Source of the DNA: Ignavibacteriaceae bacterium
GTDB lineage: Bacteria; Bacteroidota; Ignavibacteria; Ignavibacteriales; Ignavibacteriaceae
NCBI GenBank assembly: GCA_013388545.1
Contig: JACAFB010000033.1
Location: forward strand, 1-64,000
Length of the DNA: 64,000 nt
Direction: 5' to 3'
Part shown: piece by piece, positions 36,944-43,699 of the stretch
Position numbering within the stretch: position 1 is the stretch's first letter
Layout of the letters: every line of letters starts with the position of its first letter
Notes under the pieces: model-generated
Databases searched by the model: none
Seen by the model: the letters and a program-made list of their open reading frames with translations, nothing else
Told to the model about the DNA's origin: nothing
Made by a program: the position numbers and the translations under genes

Positions 36944-37122
36944 AAAGCCTCCGGAAATTTTTTTAATGGTATTATTAATAAACGATTTTAATTATTGTCG
37001 ATATTAATTCACCAGCAAATTAATTTTCCGGAAACACAAAAAAAGTAAAAGACATTATGAAACTATTGTAATAGTTTCTATGACAGGGTAGATTTTTATT
37101 CAGTAAAGAGATGTTAAATTAA

Positions 37123-37150
37123 AAGCGTGTCGGGCAGCGCCAACACGCTT
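37123..37150 (-). terminator. Candidate terminator after the glutamate synthase gene
   Basis: Arms AAGCGTGT (37123-37130) and ACACGCTT (37143-37150) flank a GC-rich 12-base loop, with TTTTAATTTAA following on the minus strand. It lies 28 bases past the glutamate synthase stop, where the four-gene redox operon should end. Confidence 0.7.
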
Positions 37151-37177
37151 TCCAGGCATAATTTCAATCAGAATAAT

Positions 37178-38761
37178 TTAACTATTTAATATAGTCTGAA
37201 CTTCTTCTTTATCAACATCAGTAATGTAGCCTATGCCGCTGATTTCGGCAGCTTCTTTTGTAAGAGCAGCAATATCATCACGGGTAATATATTCAGGGGC
37301 AAACTTTCTGCTGCCATTCATAAGCTGTCTTAATCCCTGGGCAAGTCTTTCATAATAAGTGTAAAGACCAATAGCTCCGGGCGGTAAGCTTTCAAATTCG
37401 GCATCTCCCAGTTCCTTGCGAAGTTCACTGGCAGTGACAAATATTTCGTCTATACTGTTACCAAATCTTTCAACATAAACCGGAAGTTGACCTTCTTGTA
37501 CGGCTTTTCCGATTGTTTTTCCAACCATCGCCGCTGCAATAGGAGCGCGCGCCATACCTACAAGTTTTACAAATGGTGCACCAAGTGCAAGTCCTTTAAA
37601 TATTTGATCTTCAAATGTAAATCCGCCGGCAACCGCTAATGCCGGAACGTATTCGCCTTTATCATGAAGCTGCTTTGTATATTGATAAAGCATTGAATGA
37701 AGTTCAACCGGAGGAACGCCCCACTCATTCATCATTCGCCAGGGACTCATTCCGGTTCCACCTCCGGCGCCATCAACGGTAAGTAAATCAATTTTGTATT
37801 TGGATGCAAACTTAACTGCACGCGCAAGATCAGCGGGACGATAAGCACCGGTTTTCAGAAAGATATATTTTGCTCCTGCTTTCCGGAGTTCTTCAACCCT
37901 TTGTGCGAAACCTTCTTCACTGACCATTCCGAGTCTTGAGTGCCTTTCAAATTCTTTGAATGCACCTCTTTCAAATGCTTTTATTATGTAGGGATCAGTT
38001 GGGTTTGGCAGAACAACGTATCCTCTTTCGTAGAGCATTTGTGCTTTTTTAAGCTCTCTGATCTTAACCTCACCACCAATATCTTTAGCTCCCTGACCCC
38101 ATTTCAGTTCTACGCATTCAACACCAAGCTTGTCAATTGCATATTCCTGAACGCCAAGCCTTGTATCTTCAACATTTGCCTGAACAATAATTGCACCGTA
38201 GCCATTTCTCTGGTAGTCCTTAAAAAGTTTTACTCTTCGTTTAAGATCAACGGTATCAAATACTTTCCCTCGATTGATTATTGAATCAACATCCATTCCG
38301 GTTACATTTTCTCCGATAGTTAATCCTGTTCCGGAAAGAGCTGAACCGATTGCAAGCCCCTCCCAATTGTTTTTGGCAATATTGGTAGAACCTATTCCGG
38401 GTATTATCCATGGATACTTAAAATGCAGGCCTTTATCGTGTCCGAATACAACATCCAATCTTACATTAGGAAAGATTGCTTTATCGCTATCGGGTTCAAT
38501 TCCATAGGCACCTACTGCAGTGCCCATTATATTGAAATGAGAATAATCAACCGGGTACATTTTTTCTGAAGCTGTGGTAATTACTCCAAATGGCTGAGGG
38601 TAAATGACTTCGTGCCCGCGATAAGCTGATTTGCCAATTTCACACATTCCGATGCACCCATCCACACAGGTTACACACATTCCCGATGAAGGGGTGATAG
38701 AACCTTCAGTTCTGTTTTTGGTTAAAGTTGCTGCCGAAGAGTTTATTCTTGAATATAACAT
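37178..38761 (-). CDS. FMN-binding glutamate synthase-like protein without glutaminase domain
   Basis: A 527-residue protein. The N-terminus has four cysteines spaced CxxCxxxCxxxC (Cys29, 32, 36, 40), suggesting an iron-sulfur site. The rest is the (beta/alpha)8 FMN/2-oxoglutarate barrel of GltB: GSALSGTGLTIGENVTG, ELKWGQGAKDIGGEVKI, DLLTVDGAGGGTGMSP and GAPFVKLVGMARAPI. The amidotransferase domain with its N-terminal cysteine and the GltB beta-helix are absent, as in archaeal-type stand-alone glutamate synthases, so ammonia must come from a partner or solution. ATG 38761 is chosen for its strong GAGGAG; a start at 38794 would overlap the previous gene. It closes the operon after NuoE-like, NuoF-GltD and Fe-S genes. 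Confidence 0.85.
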   Translation of the reverse strand: MLYSRINSSAATLTKNRTEGSITPSSGMCVTCVDGCIGMCEIGKSAYRGHEVIYPQPFGVITTASEKMYPVDYSHFNIMGTAVGAYGIEPDSDKAIFPNVRLDVVFGHDKGLHFKYPWIIPGIGSTNIAKNNWEGLAIGSALSGTGLTIGENVTGMDVDSIINRGKVFDTVDLKRRVKLFKDYQRNGYGAIIVQANVEDTRLGVQEYAIDKLGVECVELKWGQGAKDIGGEVKIRELKKAQMLYERGYVVLPNPTDPYIIKAFERGAFKEFERHSRLGMVSEEGFAQRVEELRKAGAKYIFLKTGAYRPADLARAVKFASKYKIDLLTVDGAGGGTGMSPWRMMNEWGVPPVELHSMLYQYTKQLHDKGEYVPALAVAGGFTFEDQIFKGLALGAPFVKLVGMARAPIAAAMVGKTIGKAVQEGQLPVYVERFGNSIDEIFVTASELRKELGDAEFESLPPGAIGLYTYYERLAQGLRQLMNGSRKFAPEYITRDDIAALTKEAAEISGIGYITDVDKEEVQTILNS

Positions 38762-38774
38762 TGGTTTTTCTCCT

Positions 38775-39452
38775 CTATCTGTTTTTAATTTCACATGCTA
38801 CACAGGGTTCCATGTAGCACATCATGTCTTCAAATTTTTCTTTTTCAAGGCAAGGCGGAGTTAAGTTCATACAGCCGCCGCAGATAGCTTTTTCTGGTTC
38901 TGTATAAGTGCATCTTAATTGACAGGCAGGACAGACATAAATACATCCTCCGCATAAACGACAAACTTCTGACTTCATATCGAATGGGGTTCCAATGCTT
39001 CTATGATCGCCGCGCCCTCTGAAACCGATCGCTTTTGCCATCATCTGTTCTTCACACATTCTTACACATAAACCGCACATAATACAATCTTCGTATTCTT
39101 GTCTGAATCTCTGTTGTCTCACTCCCAACTCCGAAGCTATATCCTGTATTACTTTTGACTGAGGACAAGTTGCAAGCAGAAGTTCAACTATCATCTTTCT
39201 TGCTTTAACAACACGGGCAGAAGCAGTTCTAACAGTCATTCCTTCCTGAACCACAGAGGTGCAGGAGGTTACAAGTTTTGCTTTTGTTCCTTCTCCAACT
39301 TCAACCACGCACAAGCGGCAGGCACCATATGGTGAAAGTCCTTCCATATGGCATAAAGTAGGAATTGGAAAGCCCATAAATCGCGCTGCTTCGAGAATAG
39401 TAGTTCCTTCTTCTACTGATATTATTAGTCCATTCAATTTTAGATTAACCAT
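38775..39452 (-). CDS. [2Fe-2S]/[4Fe-4S] electron-transfer subunit (HoxU/NuoG N-terminus-like)
   Basis: A 225-residue protein. An N-terminal plant-type [2Fe-2S] domain has Cys34, 45, 48 and 64 (TLCHMEGLSPYGACRLCVVE). The segment that carries the His-Cys3 cluster in NuoG/HydA is present but reads LLLATCPQSK, without the usual histidine. Two [4Fe-4S] ferredoxin motifs follow, Cys123/126/129/133 and Cys164/167/170/174, then six to eight further cysteines to the C-terminus (for example CGGCMN and CVAC). There is no hydrogenase H-cluster domain. I start at ATG 39452, which overlaps the stop of the NuoF-GltD gene by 8 bases. It should pass electrons within the complex encoded upstream. Confidence 0.87.
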   Translation of the reverse strand: MVNLKLNGLIISVEEGTTILEAARFMGFPIPTLCHMEGLSPYGACRLCVVEVGEGTKAKLVTSCTSVVQEGMTVRTASARVVKARKMIVELLLATCPQSKVIQDIASELGVRQQRFRQEYEDCIMCGLCVRMCEEQMMAKAIGFRGRGDHRSIGTPFDMKSEVCRLCGGCIYVCPACQLRCTYTEPEKAICGGCMNLTPPCLEKEKFEDMMCYMEPCVACEIKNR

Positions 39453-42400
39453 GATAGATATCCTCACTTTCAATGAGTTCTAATCTTGCTGTCTTATTTT
39501 GTTCGTGAATGAATTCGAGATCGCATCTCATACATCTTTTAGCTTCATAAATAGCCTGTTCAGGCGACAATGTGAGTTCAACCTCTTTTAAACTCGATTT
39601 TCTTTCGTTGACAGGAATTGTTGGCAGAGGAATTCTTTTCATTTCTTCTTCCGAAGTTTCTACCGGGGGTACGTATATTTTGGGTAAACGCACCTCGGGC
39701 GGCTTTCTCATCTCTTCACCCATTAGATAACGGTCAATCATAACAGCAGCTTTTTTACCGGCGGCAATTGCATCAACAACAGTGTTTGGACCTGTAACAA
39801 CATCACCTCCGGCAAAAACCCCATCACGATTTGTTTCAAGCGTATCTTCATCAACGATCAAAGTGCCCCATTTACTTACATTTATATTCATCGAAGAGAT
39901 GTAATCAACATCAGGTATATCACCAATTGTAATGATCAGAGTATCAAAAAACATAAACTCTTCAGTTCCGGGTATTGGTACAGGATTTCTTCGTCCGCTA
40001 GAATCGACCTCACCAAGTTTGTTCTTAATAAATTCAACACCTGAAAGATGATTATTTTCAGAGTGTATTTTAATCGGGGATACAAGAGTAACAAGGTTTA
40101 CCCCTTCTTCAATTGCGGCATCAATTTCGTGCTGAAGGGCAGGCATTTCCTGGCGAGTGCGCCGGTAGAGCAGAGTAACGCTTTTAACATCTTTTTGACG
40201 CAGTGAGACTCTTGCAGCATCAATAGCAGAATCTCCACCGCCGATGACACCGACTCTTCCCTTTGCAAGATTTTTCCCGTGAAGATTAAATTCTTTCAGG
40301 AATTCAACTGCCGGATAAACGCCTTTAAGATCTTCGCCCTCTATATTGAGCAATTTGCTTTTATGAGCACCCATTGAGAGGAATATTGCTTGATAGCCCT
40401 GTTCGAATAATTCATCCAGCGTAAAATCTCTTCCTAAAGAAGAATTGGTCCTAAGGGTAATGTTATTATCTATTAAAGCATTGATCTCTTTAATTACAAC
40501 TTCTCGTGGAAGTCTGTAAGATGGAATTCCGGTTGTTAACATACCTCCGGGCAGTTCTTCCTTCTCAAAAAGAGTAATCTTATAACCTTTTAATGATAAG
40601 AAGTATGCTGCAGTTAAACCCGCCGGGCCCGATCCAATTATTGCAATTTTCATTTTTGCTTTGCGCGAGTCAGATTCTCTGATAGGAACAAAACTAGCTG
40701 GATCAACTTGATCGGTAATAAATCTTTTTAATGCTCTGATTGCTATAGCTTGACCACCAGTAGTTCCCGATCTGCACATGTTTTCGCAGGGATGACTGCA
40801 CACTCTGGCGCAAACTGATGGGAATGGATTTGCTTCTCTTATTGCATGGTAGGCTTTCTCATATTCACCAACCGCAATGTGTGCGATATACCTCCAGGCT
40901 TCTGTTCCGATGGGGCAAGCTGCCTGACACGGCGCACCGACAAGATCTCTACAAACCCCTGCACGACATTTTTTATGAAGGATATGCTCAAGATATTCTT
41001 CTCTGTAATATTTTATTGTCGAAAGAACAGGATTTGCAGCTGTTTGTCCAAGTCCACACATTGAAGTATCCTTTACAACACGGGCAAGCTCTTCAAGCAG
41101 TTCTAATTTCTCTATTGTACCAAGGCCCATAGAAATATCTTCAAGCAGTTCATACATTCGCTGAGTACCTTTTCTGCAAACAAAACATTTTCCGCAGGAT
41201 TCATCTTTTAAGAAACTGGTGAAATATTTTGCAACATCTACCATGCAGGTTTTTTCATCCATCACAATCATTCCACCAGAGCCCATAATTGATCCTGCAG
41301 CAGAGAGGCTGTCATAATCAATTGGCAGATTGAATTTTTCTATTGGTATGCATCCTCCAGAAGGACCCCCTGTTTGGACAGCTTTGATTTTAGCTTTGGT
41401 AGGAGCCCCGCCGCCAATATCAAAAATTATTTCTTTGATTGATATTCCCATTGGAACCTCAACCAATCCGGTGTTTTTAACTTTACCTACCAGGCTGAAG
41501 ATTTTTGTCCCTGAATTTTTTGCTGTTCCTATTTTAGAGTATTCGTTTGCACCTAACTTGATAATAACCGGAACATTTGCCCATGTTTCTACATTGTTAA
41601 TTGCTGTAGGTTTTCCAAAGATACCTTTTTCTATAGGGAATGGAGGGCGCTGACGTGGTTCTCCCATTTTTCCCTCGACTGATCTTATTAAAGCGGTTTC
41701 TTCGCCACAAACAAATGCACCTGCACCTCTCACAATATCTACATCAAAAGAAAAATTAGTCCCAAGGATGTTTTTACCAAGGAGACCATAATCGTGCGCA
41801 GCCCTTAATGCAATAATTAAATGTTTGATAGCAAGAGGGTATTCATTTCTAACGTATATAATCCCATCGGTAGCTCCTGTTGCAAAAGCACCAATAAGCA
41901 TTCCTTCAATTATGCTGTGCGGATTGCCTTCAAGCAAACTTCTATCCATGTAAGCACCGGGGTCTCCTTCATCAGCATTACAAACCAGATACTTCTCTTT
42001 TCCATTTCTTTCAGTGGCGAGCATTTCCCATTTTGTACCTGTTGAAAATCCGCCTCCGCCTCTTCCGCGTAATCCGGATAATTTAATTTCCTGAATTACC
42101 CATCCCGGGTTTTCCGATTCCAATACTTTAATAAATGAGTTGTAGCCGCCCGTTTCAAGATAATCGAACATTCTGATAGGATCTATCTTTTCATTCATTG
42201 AAAGCAGGATTCTTTTTTGTTTCTTATAAAACGGAATGTCTTCCTGTCTGATTAGAGGTTTTCCTGTTTCAGGATCTTTGAAGAGCAAGTCTTCCAATAT
42301 TTCTTCCCTGTAAATAGATTTGATTATCCTTTTCATGTTATCTGTGTTAACTTTTGGATAAAAAATCCGGGAAGGTTCAATCAGTATTGATGGTTCTGCT

Positions 42401-42618
42401 TCACAAAATCCGTGGCAGCCGGTAATCCGGAGATGTATCCGGTTTGTTAAGCCATTTTCAATCAGCTCACGTTTAGCAATCCTTATTAGGTCATTTGCGC
42501 CGCTTGCTTGTCCGCAGGTTCCTGCAGATATAACAATTGTAGGAATGCTGCTGTCGCGATCACTTTTAATTCTGCTTACTAGTTCTTTGAATTCATTTAT
42601 TGATTTTAGAGTTGGCAT
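39445..42618 (-). CDS. NuoF-GltD fusion: NADH- and NADPH-binding flavin/Fe-S oxidoreductase
   Basis: A 1057-residue fusion. Residues 25-100 are a thioredoxin-like ferredoxin domain with Cys35, 68 and 72 (one usual cysteine missing). Residues 150-540 are NuoF/HydB-like: GLRGRGGGGFSTGTKW for FMN and NADH, CNADEGDPGAYMDRSLLE, and the [4Fe-4S] ligands Cys475/478/481/521. Residues 550-1035 are GltD/NfnB-like: clusters Cys551/556/564/568 and Cys603/607/611/615, the FAD motif IAIIGSGPAGLTAAY (658-672) and the NADPH motif VGVIGGGDSAIDAARV (789-804). This joins an NADH site and an NADPH site in one chain, as I recall for the electron-bifurcating Sporomusa-type Nfn (StnABC). It follows the NuoE-like gene by 42 bases. 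Confidence 0.9.
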   Translation of the reverse strand: MPTLKSINEFKELVSRIKSDRDSSIPTIVISAGTCGQASGANDLIRIAKRELIENGLTNRIHLRITGCHGFCEAEPSILIEPSRIFYPKVNTDNMKRIIKSIYREEILEDLLFKDPETGKPLIRQEDIPFYKKQKRILLSMNEKIDPIRMFDYLETGGYNSFIKVLESENPGWVIQEIKLSGLRGRGGGGFSTGTKWEMLATERNGKEKYLVCNADEGDPGAYMDRSLLEGNPHSIIEGMLIGAFATGATDGIIYVRNEYPLAIKHLIIALRAAHDYGLLGKNILGTNFSFDVDIVRGAGAFVCGEETALIRSVEGKMGEPRQRPPFPIEKGIFGKPTAINNVETWANVPVIIKLGANEYSKIGTAKNSGTKIFSLVGKVKNTGLVEVPMGISIKEIIFDIGGGAPTKAKIKAVQTGGPSGGCIPIEKFNLPIDYDSLSAAGSIMGSGGMIVMDEKTCMVDVAKYFTSFLKDESCGKCFVCRKGTQRMYELLEDISMGLGTIEKLELLEELARVVKDTSMCGLGQTAANPVLSTIKYYREEYLEHILHKKCRAGVCRDLVGAPCQAACPIGTEAWRYIAHIAVGEYEKAYHAIREANPFPSVCARVCSHPCENMCRSGTTGGQAIAIRALKRFITDQVDPASFVPIRESDSRKAKMKIAIIGSGPAGLTAAYFLSLKGYKITLFEKEELPGGMLTTGIPSYRLPREVVIKEINALIDNNITLRTNSSLGRDFTLDELFEQGYQAIFLSMGAHKSKLLNIEGEDLKGVYPAVEFLKEFNLHGKNLAKGRVGVIGGGDSAIDAARVSLRQKDVKSVTLLYRRTRQEMPALQHEIDAAIEEGVNLVTLVSPIKIHSENNHLSGVEFIKNKLGEVDSSGRRNPVPIPGTEEFMFFDTLIITIGDIPDVDYISSMNINVSKWGTLIVDEDTLETNRDGVFAGGDVVTGPNTVVDAIAAGKKAAVMIDRYLMGEEMRKPPEVRLPKIYVPPVETSEEEMKRIPLPTIPVNERKSSLKEVELTLSPEQAIYEAKRCMRCDLEFIHEQNKTARLELIESEDIYHG

Positions 42619-42660
42619 AATATTACCCCGCAGCTGAATTTATGATTTAAAGGAATATTG

Positions 42661-43509
42661 CTATCCATAAATTCCTCCTGAAAGATCGAGCATATGTCCT
42701 TTACAGCCTCTCTTCGAGCAAATCTGAATTACACCGCCGCCTTTTACAATCATTGGGACCATAGGTGAACCACATTCAACACAATTAGCTGCACCTCTTA
42801 ATTCAGTATGGCAGTGCGGACAAAAAAAGTTTACTACAGTATTCTCAGGTATTTCGTACTCAGACTCGATGTTATAACTGCCGTATAAGCTGGATAATCT
42901 TAACCAGCCGTGCTTTCTTTCAAATGAAATTGTAACACGTATTGAAGGATGGTAATCGACCAGATGATCAGGATCCATGAGACTATGATTACATCGGGCA
43001 CAGCTGATTTCGACGGGGAAAATTCTCTGATCAGTCTGAATTTCTACCTTATCTAATCCTTCGCGTGTTTTGTTTATGATTTGTTTTACTTTGGGGGAGG
43101 TTACTTTTGAGAAGTAATGACCGTCGGCTACAACTATCGGTCCTAATGCACAAGCTCCAAGACAGGCAACGGTTTCAAGAGTGAATTCTTTATCCTTAGT
43201 TGTGTCACCTGCCCGGATATTGAGCGAATGTTCAAACTCCTTTTTGACGTTTGGCCCTCCCCGAACGTGACAGGCTGTGCCAAGACAGACTGAGACAAGA
43301 TGTTTGCCCCGCGGTTTGAGGCTAAAAGACTTGTAAAATGTTGCAACGCCGTAAATATCAACCAGCGATTGGCCTGTGTGTTCAGCAACATTTCTTAATT
43401 CCTTTTCGGGAAGGTAACCAAACCTTGCCTGAATGTCCTCAAGTATTGAAATTATTCCTTCGCGGGCTTTAATTTTTTCAGTATCAGGTGTTGTGTTTAG
43501 AGTGGCCAT
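42661..43509 (-). CDS. NuoE/HydC-like [2Fe-2S] subunit with C-terminal zinc-ribbon extension
   Basis: A 282-residue protein. Residues 1-155 match NuoE/HydC: YLPEKELRNVAEHTGQSLVD, GVATFYKSFSLKPRGKH and the [2Fe-2S] ligands Cys75, Cys80, Cys116 and Cys120 (VCLGTACHVRGG, ACLGACALGP). The remaining 120 or so residues are not part of normal NuoE: they hold three cysteine-pair elements, SCARCNHSL, FFCPHCHTEL with CVECGSP, and ICSKRGCKG, suggesting two zinc ribbons around a beta domain. GGAG precedes the ATG. It is the first gene of the NuoE / NuoF-GltD / Fe-S / glutamate synthase operon and should pair with the NuoF part of the next protein. Confidence 0.9.
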   Translation of the reverse strand: MATLNTTPDTEKIKAREGIISILEDIQARFGYLPEKELRNVAEHTGQSLVDIYGVATFYKSFSLKPRGKHLVSVCLGTACHVRGGPNVKKEFEHSLNIRAGDTTKDKEFTLETVACLGACALGPIVVADGHYFSKVTSPKVKQIINKTREGLDKVEIQTDQRIFPVEISCARCNHSLMDPDHLVDYHPSIRVTISFERKHGWLRLSSLYGSYNIESEYEIPENTVVNFFCPHCHTELRGAANCVECGSPMVPMIVKGGGVIQICSKRGCKGHMLDLSGGIYG

Positions 43510-43699
43510 AACTTTTCTCCGTAGAGTTGTGAGGAAGTTCGATTAGCGCAAGAAGCATTCATCCGGAAAACTGCCAAAAAAGTTACAATCAAATATCGCT
43601 GAAATATTAATAAATTGAAAGAGTAATTTATCTGAAAGAGGAATGTATTGATTAAATATTTTTCATCAACCTGAATGCAGAGTAATAAATCCGGTACTA

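Noticed and set aside
38775-43509. HydABC-type [FeFe] hydrogenase
   Set aside because: The small Fe-S subunit has no H-cluster domain (225 residues only) and the NuoF-like subunit is fused to a GltD module, so a transhydrogenase-like complex fits better.
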